From Pseudonocardia halophobica (GTDB lineage: Bacteria > Actinomycetota > Actinomycetes > Mycobacteriales > Pseudonocardiaceae): a DNA stretch of 64,000 nt. The stretch is taken from assembly GCF_027922425.1 (NCBI RefSeq), contig NZ_BSFQ01000001.1:428966-492965 (forward strand), in the 5' to 3' direction. The notes under the pieces were generated by a model. It did not search any database. It was not told the origin of the DNA and worked only from the letters and a program-made list of their open reading frames with translations. Within the stretch, counting starts at the first letter, position 1, and each line of letters begins with the position of its first letter. Of the stretch, positions 8,572 through 16,392 are shown one piece after another. A program made the position numbers and the translations under genes.

Positions 8572-9606
8572 ATGGCTAGAAGCGACCACCTGCGTGCCCT
8601 CCTGGCTGCTTATTCACGGGGCGACGATAGTGCCTTCAGGGACGCTGCAGCCTCCATAATTGCTGATGAACGTCGGAAGCGCCACAACTTGCTTGCTGAT
8701 GAATTGGAGCAAGCGCTTAATCGAGACGAGCGTCCTGGCATTCGGTCGATGCCAGCAATGCTTCCGATTCCTAAGAGCAGGGACGATCGGCCGCTGCTGA
8801 GGCTGTCGAAGCCTCGGATCGAATTCGATGACCTGGTCCTCATGGATAGCGTGTTTCGCCCGTTGCTGGAGCTCGTCGAGGAAAATCGGTCTCGGCATGT
8901 TCTGTCCAGCTTCAAGTTGAGGCCACGTCAGCGGCTCCTCTTCATTGGGGAGTCGGGGACTGGGAAGACTGCCGCGGCTCAGGCGCTGGCAGCAAGCCTG
9001 AGTTTGCCAGTCGCGTCGGTATCGTTGCCAGCACTCGTTTCGTCCTACCTCGGCGAGACAGCGAAGAACCTCGAAAGTGTGGTTAGGTTCGCCGAGACGA
9101 CTCCGTGCGTACTCCTTCTCGATGAATTTGACGCTATTGCTGGTCACCGGCATCAGGCAAATGACCACGCGGAGCTTAATCGGGTTGTCGCCACAATACT
9201 GCAGGTTCTCGAAGAGATGCAGGGCGAGTCCCTCGTGGTTGCCACGTCGAACCATGCAGATATGCTCGATACGGCGCTATGGAGGCGGTTCGACGAAGTC
9301 ATTGGCTTCGGGCGCCTTGATGTAGAGGGCGTGCAGCGTCTGATCATGCTGAAATGTCGAGCCTTCCCATCGCGAATTTCTTATTCGCAATGGGCGTTGG
9401 AACTACTAAGGTTCTCTCCCGCTGAGATCGAGCTTGTATGCCTCGACGCACTTAGGCAGTGCGTTGTCGAGGGAATAGCAAGACTAGATGATACCGTCTT
9501 CGAGCGTTCGCTCCTGCGCGTCGAACAGCGACAGCAGACACTTCGACGAGTTGTAGAAGATATGCAGCTTGACGACGAGTCCCGATCTCTTGGCGAAGAG
9601 GGTTAG
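8572..9606 (+). CDS. AAA ATPase of an IetAS-like defence pair (IetA-like)
   Basis: A 344-residue single-domain AAA ATPase: Walker A GESGTGKT at 126-133, Walker B LLLDEFDAIA at 181-190, sensor-1 TSNHADMLD and an arginine-finger-like ALWRRFDEV. An all-helical N-terminal 90 residues precede it. A good ribosome site (GGGGAGG) precedes the ATG. The stop lies 34 bases before a large subtilisin-like protease. This ATPase-protease order is that of IetAS, first described as a plasmid maintenance/incompatibility pair and later shown to protect bacteria from phage, where the ATPase restrains or directs the protease. Base composition is clearly less GC-rich than the neighbours, which suggests recent transfer. 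Confidence 0.8.
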   Translation: MARSDHLRALLAAYSRGDDSAFRDAAASIIADERRKRHNLLADELEQALNRDERPGIRSMPAMLPIPKSRDDRPLLRLSKPRIEFDDLVLMDSVFRPLLELVEENRSRHVLSSFKLRPRQRLLFIGESGTGKTAAAQALAASLSLPVASVSLPALVSSYLGETAKNLESVVRFAETTPCVLLLDEFDAIAGHRHQANDHAELNRVVATILQVLEEMQGESLVVATSNHADMLDTALWRRFDEVIGFGRLDVEGVQRLIMLKCRAFPSRISYSQWALELLRFSPAEIELVCLDALRQCVVEGIARLDDTVFERSLLRVEQRQQTLRRVVEDMQLDDESRSLGEEG

Positions 9607-9640
9607 CGTCTGACGCGCGGCCTGTTATAGGGTTGTCTGC

Positions 9641-12085
9641 ATGACTTCGGATGGCGCATTGCCTTTCCACGGGCGTGGCTACTCACATTTGCGTCTTGCG
9701 CAGGTTGTGTCGCCTGGTCAGAGGCAGGGCCGACGGGGCTTTGGCGGTAAGGTTCGGTACGCCGATCGCGCGCAGCACGCACGAGAGGTCCGGCAGCTAA
9801 CGGTCGCGGTTATCGACGACTTCAAGAGGCGGCCGAGCACGCTAGGTGTAGATCCGCAGCTGGTCGTCGTCCTTGAAGCTAATCGCAATATCGATCCGTC
9901 GGATGTTGAGGGCGTCGGACTGAAGGTGCTCGAAATCAGAGGTAACAGCACCCTAGTTGCATTCTCCTCTGATGTCGAAATGACCACATTCTTTGAACAG
10001 AATGCTGAATATGCGGCAGGATCTCCCGGACTGACTGAAGCCGGAAACGAAAGGGCTGCGGCTCATCAAGGCCTGTTTGATGCCTTGGAGGTAGTTCGCT
10101 CGCTTGTGGCGGAGGACGTTGTCTCTGATCGTGTCAAGAAGCGGATAGAAGAATCTGGCCCCGACGATCTAATTCGGTTGGATGTTCAGTGCTGGTGTCC
10201 CGAGGATGAAGTTGACGCCCGCAGGCGGCACGACGAGGTGGCCGCAGCGATTAGGGCGTCTGGCGGCACGGTTCACGATGCAATGTTCAGAGTTCTCGCA
10301 GGTATCTCAGTTCTGTGTGCTGACGTCAAGGCCGGGGCCGTAATCGCCCTCGCACAGACTGATCGTGTCAGGAGGATCGATACTCTCCCGCAGCCAATGT
10401 TGGCGTTTGCGGAGTTTTTTGGTGCTCGACCTGAGGACTTGCCCGTGGTGACGCCGCCAGCACGGAATTCCCCGATTATCGGAGTAGTTGATTCTGGGCT
10501 GCGAAGCGCTCATCCGCTTCTTGCGCCCGCCGTGCTTGGAGTTGAGTTTGTCGATGCCTCGCTCGGTAACGGCGCAGACGAGAATGGCCATGGAACACTC
10601 GTTGCTAGCCTTGCGCTTTATGGTTCTCTGGAAGATAGCTTGTCGGCAGGTTCCTCCGTCCAGCCAGCTGGCCGGCTGGTCAGCGTCAGGGTCTTAGACG
10701 CCAACAACTTGTTTCCCTCTGATCGAGTCTGGGAGGAGCAGGTAAACGACGCGTTGAATATAGCCGCGGACGCTGGCGCGAGGGTGATCAACCTTTCGGT
10801 TGGTGATGCTCGAAACCCGTACCTTCCACCTCGCCCGACTCCGCTTGCGGCCCTAATTGATCAATTTGTGCGAGCTAGAAAAATCGTTGTAGTCATCAGT
10901 TCAGGAAACTACGTCGAGATTATGCGTGAGGTGGACGCGCTTGTAGATGGCGACTATCCCACGAGCCTTCTTGTCAATGATGATGCGGGCCTCGCGGATC
11001 CAGCTTCGGCTGCGTTAGCTCTTACCGTAGGTGCGCTGTGCTCGGACACGGTTCAAGGCGCGACGGAGCGCCGGCCAGATGTTAATCGGGTGCCCGTAGG
11101 TGCAGAGGGCATGCCAAGCCCTTATACGCGGGTCGGTCCCGGGGTCGCAAGAATGGTTAAGCCAGAGATCTCAGCGCCCGGAGGAAGCCTGAGTATTGAT
11201 ACTCTTGCGAATCGGCCAGTAACGAATGACCGTCGCGTGCAGATCGTCGGCGCAGGCGGCGAGAATTTTGATCGCCTACTCGCCGCATCCTCCGGTACGA
11301 GCTTCGCGGCGCCTTTGGTCGCGAATGCGGCACTGCGGTTGCTCGGGAGGTACCCGAGCCTTACTGCAAACGCGGTTCGTGCGCTCCTGCTTGCCTCGGT
11401 GACGGAATCTGACCGCGTGGTCGACCTTGGTCAGATGGCCAAGAGCCTGGAGGCTCAACGGAGGCTCACAGGTTACGGTCGGCTGGATGTTGATCGGGCT
11501 GTATCGTCAACGTCTCATAGAGTGGTCATGCTAAGCGAGTCCGCCATCAAGGTGGACGATGTTCACATCTACAGTGTCGCGATGCCAGGTTCCTTCTTTG
11601 AGTCGGGTGGAGTTCGGACTATTTGTATGGCGCTAGCCTACGATCCGCCTGTTCGGCCCACGCGACTGGACTATCTGGCGAATCGCATGAGTGTGAACCT
11701 GTTCTACAGGGCGTCTCAAGACCTTGTCCTCTCCGAGTTCGTCAAGAACCCGCCGACGGTCGAAAGCTCGAACGAGGAGGCGGACGGTGACGTTCCCCGA
11801 GCGCTAGCAAGCTATCGTATACCCCTTCTTCCTCCTGATACAGCCCGTTCCCGTGGGACGAATCACTTCGGTCGGTTTGAACGGAAGATTCGGTACGATC
11901 GAAGTGAGGGGGAGGAAATTGTCGTGGCTGTCCGCAACATAAACCGATGGGACACGCCAGGCGCTCAGCAGGATTACGCACTGGTCATAACGTTAGAGCG
12001 CGACGACGAGCACGCCCCGATTTACGCGGAGGCAAGAGCGCAGCTACCAGCGCTGCTTGATGTCGAGGTGGAGACTGAAGTCTGA
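9641..12085 (+). CDS. Subtilisin-like (S8) serine protease of an IetAS-like pair (IetS-like)
   Basis: An 814-residue protein without a signal peptide, so it should act in the cytoplasm. The S8 catalytic residues are complete: Asp284 (GVVDSGL), His317 (NGHGT), oxyanion Asn423 (SSGN) and Ser554 (SGTSFAAP). Residues 1-270 are a long N-terminal region and about 640-814 a beta-rich C-terminal region, both of unknown function and typical of IetS-type proteases. At least three TTA leucine codons (for example at 11015), rare in actinomycetes, and the low GC content point to foreign origin or to bldA-type translational control. Target proteins are unknown. Confidence 0.82.
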   Translation: MTSDGALPFHGRGYSHLRLAQVVSPGQRQGRRGFGGKVRYADRAQHAREVRQLTVAVIDDFKRRPSTLGVDPQLVVVLEANRNIDPSDVEGVGLKVLEIRGNSTLVAFSSDVEMTTFFEQNAEYAAGSPGLTEAGNERAAAHQGLFDALEVVRSLVAEDVVSDRVKKRIEESGPDDLIRLDVQCWCPEDEVDARRRHDEVAAAIRASGGTVHDAMFRVLAGISVLCADVKAGAVIALAQTDRVRRIDTLPQPMLAFAEFFGARPEDLPVVTPPARNSPIIGVVDSGLRSAHPLLAPAVLGVEFVDASLGNGADENGHGTLVASLALYGSLEDSLSAGSSVQPAGRLVSVRVLDANNLFPSDRVWEEQVNDALNIAADAGARVINLSVGDARNPYLPPRPTPLAALIDQFVRARKIVVVISSGNYVEIMREVDALVDGDYPTSLLVNDDAGLADPASAALALTVGALCSDTVQGATERRPDVNRVPVGAEGMPSPYTRVGPGVARMVKPEISAPGGSLSIDTLANRPVTNDRRVQIVGAGGENFDRLLAASSGTSFAAPLVANAALRLLGRYPSLTANAVRALLLASVTESDRVVDLGQMAKSLEAQRRLTGYGRLDVDRAVSSTSHRVVMLSESAIKVDDVHIYSVAMPGSFFESGGVRTICMALAYDPPVRPTRLDYLANRMSVNLFYRASQDLVLSEFVKNPPTVESSNEEADGDVPRALASYRIPLLPPDTARSRGTNHFGRFERKIRYDRSEGEEIVVAVRNINRWDTPGAQQDYALVITLERDDEHAPIYAEARAQLPALLDVEVETEV

Positions 12086-12171
12086 GCCGCAGAACGCGAC
12101 TGGGCGCGTGGACCGCGTGGTCGGCGCCCGCGCCGTGGCAGGTTCATAGCGGCTTGCGTAGCGTGCTGCAG

Positions 12172-12759
12172 ATGGGAAGCGTGAGGCCGGTCGACGGGGT
12201 ACCGCAGCCCATGGCTGTCGTGGCAGGCGCGGCGGGCCTTGCCGAGAAGTTTGTGCAGCCTCTGGGACGCCGCTGGCTGCATGTGGAGGCTGTAGCGTGG
12301 CGGGCCACGGAGATTGCTCAAGGTGGGCGCTTCGAGGAGTCGGAGTTCCTCGTGGCAGCAGCCTGGCTCCACGACATCGGCTACTCCCCTGAGATCGGCG
12401 ACACCCGCTTCCACCCTCTCGACGGCGCCCGCTACCTGCGAGACGAGGGTTGGCCGGAGATCGTCGTCAACCTGGTGGCCCACCACTCGGGAGCGCGCTT
12501 CGAGGCAAAGCAGCGTGGCCTGGTCGACGAGCTCGGGGAGTTTCCGTTCCCGGATGGCCCGCTGCTGGATGCGCTCGCGCTTGCGGATCTGACGACCGGG
12601 CCGTCGGGGGAACCGTTGACCTACGACGACCGGATCGCGGAGATCCTGCGCCGGTACCCGGCGGACTATCCGGTCCATCAGGCGTGGCTCGAGGCGGAGC
12701 CGGTGCTCCGCGAGTCGGTGCAGCGAGCCGAGGCCCGGCTCGCCGGTGGGTCAGCCTAG
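12172..12759 (+). CDS. HD-domain phosphohydrolase-like protein
   Basis: About 195 residues with an HD fold: His37 (RRWLHVEAVAWRA), the HD pair at 67-68 in WLHDIGYSP, HPLDGARYLR and His104-105 in VAHHSG. HD proteins of this size often act on nucleotides or as metal-dependent phosphohydrolases; the substrate is unknown. The start is uncertain (TTG 12154, ATG 12172, GTG 12181 and ATG 12211 are in frame). It begins 86 bases after the protease and overlaps the convergent Nudix gene by 9 bases at the stops. Its high GC content differs from the IetAS-like pair. Confidence 0.72.
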   Translation: MGSVRPVDGVPQPMAVVAGAAGLAEKFVQPLGRRWLHVEAVAWRATEIAQGGRFEESEFLVAAAWLHDIGYSPEIGDTRFHPLDGARYLRDEGWPEIVVNLVAHHSGARFEAKQRGLVDELGEFPFPDGPLLDALALADLTTGPSGEPLTYDDRIAEILRRYPADYPVHQAWLEAEPVLRESVQRAEARLAGGSA

Positions 12760-13233
12760 GTACGGTTCGGTGCGGCTCCCGTCGAGCGCGTGCTCGATCC
12801 GCATCCGCATGGACTGGTGGATGCTCAGGCCGGGCACGTCGGCGGGCTCGACCCACTTGGCGGCCTTGGTCTCGGTGCCGTCCTCGCGGGGCTGCTCGGA
12901 CTCGTCGACGGGGACGGCGTGGAAGCAGAGCGAGAACTGTTGGCGGACTTCGCCGTCGTCGTACTTCATGACGTGGCGGGGGTCGGTGTAGGTGCCGACG
13001 AGTCCGGTGAGCCGGACGTCGATGCCGGTCTCCTCGCGCACCTCGCGGACCGCGGTGTCGGTGATGCTCTCGCCGGGGTCGTGCCCGCCGCCGGGGAGAG
13101 CCCAGAAGTCGTTGTCGATCTTGTGGATGAGCAGGATCTGCCCGGCACTGTTGCGCACGGCGACGGTCACCGAGGGGACGACGCTGTTGATGGCCGGCGC
13201 GGCCGGGTCGTCGAAGTAGTCGATGCGGGCCAT
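12751..13233 (-). CDS. Nudix hydrolase, possible element immunity factor (Pif-like)
   Basis: A 160-residue protein with a full Nudix box at about residues 49-71: G-x5-E-x7-REVREETG-I, where the family pattern is G-x5-E-x7-REUxEExGU. Nudix enzymes cleave nucleoside diphosphates linked to another group. In the actinomycete element pSAM2 the transfer-immunity protein Pif carries a Nudix motif, so on this element the gene may serve the same role; that is inference from context only. The ATG at 13233 gives the usual compact length. It lies 7 bases after the HTH regulator gene on the same strand and is probably co-transcribed with it. Confidence 0.85.
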   Translation of the reverse strand: MARIDYFDDPAAPAINSVVPSVTVAVRNSAGQILLIHKIDNDFWALPGGGHDPGESITDTAVREVREETGIDVRLTGLVGTYTDPRHVMKYDDGEVRQQFSLCFHAVPVDESEQPREDGTETKAAKWVEPADVPGLSIHQSMRMRIEHALDGSRTEPYLG

Positions 13234-13240
13234 GCGTGCC

Positions 13241-13999
13241 CTACCTTCCGGCGGGTTCGGGGTCGGCGATCTCCCACACGCGCTCGAATGAGCGCATGTA
13301 GTGCTCCCAGAGCGACCCGCCGTCGACGCGGCGGATGTGGAGCATCGGGTTCTGGCCCGCGAGCGAGCCAAAGGTGTGGCCGTTGATGAGCGCCTGGTCG
13401 TCGAAGCGGTAGATCGAGTTGTAGAGGATCGTGCCGTGCGTGCGGACCTCGACGCCGGGTAGTCCGGCGACGTCCTGCAGGTAGCGCCGCATCATTTGGA
13501 TGCGGCCCTCCAACCCGCCCGTGGTGCCTTCCTCCTCGGCTCGTTGGATGACCGCCGGCGAGGTGTGGTTCCCGACGACGAAGCGGAAGTGAACGCCCTC
13601 AGCGGCCTTTGCTCGCACGACCGGCAGCATGTTGTGCTGCTCGACGAGGAACTGGCCCGAGAACACGAGGACGTCCATCGCCTCGCGCACCCCGTGGATG
13701 AGCTCGGTCCACAGGTTGAAAGGGACCGACGAGCGGGACGGGTAGAGGTGGACGAGCTCGGCGACGTCGTCGACCGGCGCGATGCTGTGGCGGACATTGG
13801 TCGGCCAGAGATGGTTCGCCTCGACGCGCAGGAGTGCGGCGACGCGTTGACGGGTTGTGCGGTGCGGTGTGCGGCCGTTGGCGTTGACCCAGCGCTCCAC
13901 GGTCTTGGGGTCGACGTCCACCTGGGCGGCGATCTGTTCGATCGTCAGGCTGGCCGCGTCCATCGCGGCCTGGAGTCGGGTGTTCGGCACGAGACTCAT
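13241..13999 (-). CDS. HTH (XRE-type) transcriptional regulator with a large ligand-type domain
   Basis: A 252-residue regulator. Residues about 5-55 form a helix-turn-helix (LTIEQIAAQVDVDPKTVERW) and about 75-245 a second alpha/beta domain with FNLWTELIHGVREAMDVLVFSGQF and a nucleotide-hydrolase-like topology of unknown ligand. Such regulators commonly sit upstream of Nudix genes on actinomycete mobile elements, as here. The ATG at 13999 (MSLVPN) is preferred; ATG codons at 14008 and 14002 are alternatives. Repeats upstream (14012-14030) could be its own operator. Confidence 0.78.
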   Translation of the reverse strand: MSLVPNTRLQAAMDAASLTIEQIAAQVDVDPKTVERWVNANGRTPHRTTRQRVAALLRVEANHLWPTNVRHSIAPVDDVAELVHLYPSRSSVPFNLWTELIHGVREAMDVLVFSGQFLVEQHNMLPVVRAKAAEGVHFRFVVGNHTSPAVIQRAEEEGTTGGLEGRIQMMRRYLQDVAGLPGVEVRTHGTILYNSIYRFDDQALINGHTFGSLAGQNPMLHIRRVDGGSLWEHYMRSFERVWEIADPEPAGR

Positions 14000-14011
14000 C
14001 ATCCACATGTC

Positions 14012-14030
14012 GGGACGTTCCTGGGACGTT
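14012..14030. promoter_or_regulatory. Direct repeats upstream of the HTH/Nudix operon
   Basis: GGGACGTT occurs at 14012-14019 and again at 14023-14030, an 11-bp repeat distance (one helical turn), just in front of the regulator start; a related GGACGTC lies at about 14052. This is a plausible autoregulatory binding site. Confidence 0.4.
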
Positions 14031-14258
14031 TTCGACGAACCGGGGTCATCCAGGACGTCTTAGAACGGCCTGTGAGGTGCGGTTTTGGCGTCCGAGTTTC
14101 CGCGGTCCACTCATACCCATGAAGTTCAGCGCCGCCACCGGCTGCCACTCACGGGACCAGGACGACGCGGTTGCGCCCGTGCAACTGCGCCCGGGCGGGC
14201 CCTGGCGAGCGGCCGCTGCCGCAGCTCCACGCTGGTTCCAGCGCGAGGGTGAGTGGGC

Positions 14259-14594
14259 TCAGCCGAGGTCGCGCACCACGCGCTCGAGCGCCTCGACCCG
14301 CTGCCGCAGGTCTCGAAGCTCACTGTGGACAGAGGAAAGACCGCCGGGTGCGGTGGGCTCGGAGGTCGGTCGCCCCCGGAGGACGGACCCGAGGTGCTCT
14401 CCCGGCCACCCCAGGGCGGTCGACAAGGAGACGAGCGTGCGGGGCTGTCGGCGACGAGTGTTCAGCACGTGGACCAGTTCGCGGACCGTCGTCAATGACA
14501 CCCCGGACTTGGTCGCGAGGTCGGTCATGGTCATGCCGAGCTCGTCGAGCCGCTCACGCAGCGCGTTGCCCACGGCGGTCCAGTCCTGCTCCAC
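14259..14594 (-). CDS. Small HTH repressor-like protein with a coiled-coil tail
   Basis: A 111-residue XRE-type protein: HTH at about 18-42 (MTMTDLATKSGVSLTTVREL), a second helical part with LVSLSTALGWPGEHL, then a C-terminal heptad stretch SELRDLRQRVEALERVV likely to form a coiled coil for dimerisation. The GTG at 14594 is chosen because GGAGG sits 4 bases upstream; the in-frame ORF extends further but without a ribosome site. It is transcribed divergently from the excisionase-like/transfer operon, with a perfect operator between them, the layout of a KorSA-type repressor. Confidence 0.72.
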   Translation of the reverse strand: MEQDWTAVGNALRERLDELGMTMTDLATKSGVSLTTVRELVHVLNTRRRQPRTLVSLSTALGWPGEHLGSVLRGRPTSEPTAPGGLSSVHSELRDLRQRVEALERVVRDLG

Positions 14595-14668
14595 GCAGCC
14601 TCCTGTGGTGAGTGCCTGTCGAGCGTAGCTAGAGCGCGATCCGAGTGCGATCCACGCGCGGAACACTG

Positions 14669-14706
14669 TTGACGAACTATCAATTCACGCTCAGAATGAG
14701 CGTGAA
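14669..14706 (+). promoter_or_regulatory. Divergent promoter with a perfect palindromic operator
   Basis: TTCACGCTCA (14684-14693) and TGAGCGTGAA (14697-14706) are a perfect 10-bp inverted repeat with a GAA centre. A rightward promoter can be read as TTGACG (14669-14674), a 17-bp spacer and CAGAAT (14692-14697), so a protein bound to the palindrome would cover the -10 box. It lies between the divergent repressor and the excisionase-like gene, and is the likely master switch of the element. Confidence 0.65.
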
Positions 14707-14721
14707 ACTGGTAACGAAGGG

Positions 14722-15081
14722 ATGACAGGGATGACCGGCAAGCACGGGGTAGGGGATGGCGGGAAGCCGCCGACGGACGAGAGCCGGCCGAGCTCGGCGG
14801 GACGCCCCGCCTTCTACACGGCGGCCGAGACAGCGGAGATCCTGCGGCTCGACGAGTCGACGCTCTATCGGCATCTGCGCCGGGGTTCGTTCCCGGGGCT
14901 CAAGATTGGCGGCCGCTACGTCGTCCCCGGCGTGGTGATCCAGCGCCTGGTCGAGGACGTCCTGGCGACGGGCCGGTGTGTCGATCTCGGCGAGTGGACG
15001 ACCCAGTGGCGCCAGGACCAGGTCGCCGCACTCGCGCGGCTGACGGCGGCGGACGTCGAGCTCCCCGGGGGTGTGGCGTGA
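14722..15081 (+). CDS. Excisionase-type HTH DNA-binding protein
   Basis: A 119-residue protein with a MerR/Xis-like winged HTH at about 30-70: FYTAAETAEILRLDESTLYR, then HLRRGSFPGLKIGGRYVVP. This is the standard HTH_17 excisionase pattern; it could be the element's Xis, although int is not adjacent, or an activator of the downstream operon. It is the first gene of a rightward operon and overlaps the next start by 4 bases (GTGA). ATG 14731 is an alternative start. Confidence 0.72.
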   Translation: MTGMTGKHGVGDGGKPPTDESRPSSAGRPAFYTAAETAEILRLDESTLYRHLRRGSFPGLKIGGRYVVPGVVIQRLVEDVLATGRCVDLGEWTTQWRQDQVAALARLTAADVELPGGVA

Positions 15082-15311
15082 GCGCGGTCGGAGTTCTGAT
15101 CTTCGTCGCCATCTTGGGTGCGTTCATCTGCGCCAAGGTCCGTGCGCCCGGGGGAGCGGTGGCGTTCTCGCTCCTGGCGATGGTGCTGTTCATCGCGACG
15201 CCCGTCGGGCAGGGGTTGCCCGAGGCGATCGGGTCGTTCCTGACCGCGGTCGACAACGCCTCGACTCCAGCGCTCAACGGAGGTGGCCAGGAGGCGGGGG
15301 TCGGTCAGTGA
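15078..15311 (+). CDS. Small membrane protein
   Basis: A 77-residue protein with two hydrophobic segments, about 4-20 (VGVLIFVAILGAFICAKV) and 28-43 (VAFSLLAMVLFIATPV). The GTG overlaps the upstream stop. No family is recognised; small membrane proteins at this place are common in actinomycete transfer regions. Confidence 0.6.
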   Translation: MSAVGVLIFVAILGAFICAKVRAPGGAVAFSLLAMVLFIATPVGQGLPEAIGSFLTAVDNASTPALNGGGQEAGVGQ

Positions 15312-15427
15312 GCCCGCCGGATGGGGCGAGGCAGCCAGGAGTGGGTCGGCCCGGCGACGGGTTCTTGGCGGGACACAGCCGCCGGGCCGTTCTCACCGCA
15401 CATCAGCAGACGGCAGGAGAGGTTCCG

Positions 15428-15892
15428 ATGGTAGAGCGAGACGGAGTCGAGGGGCGGGGCTGGCGGACCCGCGCGCGGTGCCGCGGTGTGGATCCGGAGT
15501 TGTTCTTCCCGGTCGCCGAGGCCGGGCCGGTTCGTGACGGTGAGGTGGCGCGGGCCAAGGCGGTCTGTGTGGGGTGCCCGGTGCGGGCGGCGTGCCTGGC
15601 GTGGGCGCTGGTGGAGCTGCCGCACGGCGTGGCCGGTGGGCTCGACGAGCGGGAGCGCGCCGAGCTGCGTCGCGGCCACGAGGTGCCCCGGCCGGAGGCG
15701 TCGCGGCCGATGGTCGTGGTGCCGGTGGGTGCGCGCGAGCTGTCGTCGCGGAATCGGGGTGAGGTGATCGCCGCGGGTCGGCGCGCGCTGGAGGCGGGGG
15801 TCCCGCGGCCGCGGGTGGCGGTGGAGTTCGGGGTGTCGCGTCGAACGGTCGACCGCTGGGCCGCGGACGTGCGCTGTGGAGGTGTGCGGTGA
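15428..15892 (+). CDS. WhiB-like iron-sulfur protein with a C-terminal HTH
   Basis: A 154-residue protein with the four WhiB cysteines: Cys18, Cys47, Cys50 and Cys56 (C-x28-C-x2-C-x5-C), which would hold a 4Fe-4S cluster. The following turn motif, usually GVWGG, reads GVAGG here and continues LDERER as in the family. Residues about 105-150 add a helix-turn-helix (PRVAVEFGVSRRTVDRWAADV) not usual in chromosomal WhiB proteins. The ATG at 15428 follows GAGAGG; a coupled GTG at 15308 is also in frame and would add 40 residues. It probably regulates element genes in response to redox or NO, by analogy with the family. Confidence 0.82.
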   Translation: MVERDGVEGRGWRTRARCRGVDPELFFPVAEAGPVRDGEVARAKAVCVGCPVRAACLAWALVELPHGVAGGLDERERAELRRGHEVPRPEASRPMVVVPVGARELSSRNRGEVIAAGRRALEAGVPRPRVAVEFGVSRRTVDRWAADVRCGGVR

Positions 15893-16392
15893 GCGCGGTA
15901 TCGCGGCGGCTGCAGACGCTGCTGGAGGAGGTCGCAGTCGAGCAGTTCGACGGCCAGGTCGTCGTCGAGCCGATCGAGGGCTACCAGATCCTGACCCGCC
16001 GCCGGCTGGTCGACCCGCTCCCCGGGGTGCGGGCCGCGGCGGTGCTCCGGGCTGCTGCCCGGCGGGTACTGGTCGACGCGGTCGAGGCGGCCCGCGCAGC
16101 GGGCCGGTCGTGGGACGAGGTCGGCGAGGCCCTGGGCCTGCCGGACACCGACGAGCCGGTCGGGGAGGTGGCGTTCGCGCTGGTGGTCGAGGGCCGCGAG
16201 CCGGAGCGGGCGCGGGAGATGTTCCGGGTGCCCTCGGCGTCGTGGCGGTGTGGTGCGTGCGGCGAGCTGGTGCGCGATCAGGGGCCGTTCGAGTCCCACC
16301 CGGCGGACGTCGAGTCCGGCCACGCCGCCGACTGCACCCGTCATCTGGCCGACGTGCAGGCGTGGCGCGAGCGCACGGGATGGGAGGAGTGA
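15889..16392 (+). CDS. Conserved-type element protein with a zinc-ribbon-like end
   Basis: A 167-residue protein of unknown function. The N-terminal part is helical with RRVLVDAVEAARAAGRSWDEVGEALGL, a helix-turn-helix-like segment; the C-terminal part has CGACGELV, ESHPADVESGHAADC and HLADVQAWRER, so two Cys plus His/Cys could bind zinc. It is coupled by overlapping stop-start codons to the WhiB-like gene before it and to the coupling-protein gene after it. Confidence 0.6.
   Translation: MSAVSRRLQTLLEEVAVEQFDGQVVVEPIEGYQILTRRRLVDPLPGVRAAAVLRAAARRVLVDAVEAARAAGRSWDEVGEALGLPDTDEPVGEVAFALVVEGREPERAREMFRVPSASWRCGACGELVRDQGPFESHPADVESGHAADCTRHLADVQAWRERTGWEE

Noticed and set aside
8572..12085. Simple type II toxin-antitoxin pair
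   Set aside because: Both proteins are too large and carry full ATPase and protease active sites; the IetAS-type reading explains them better.
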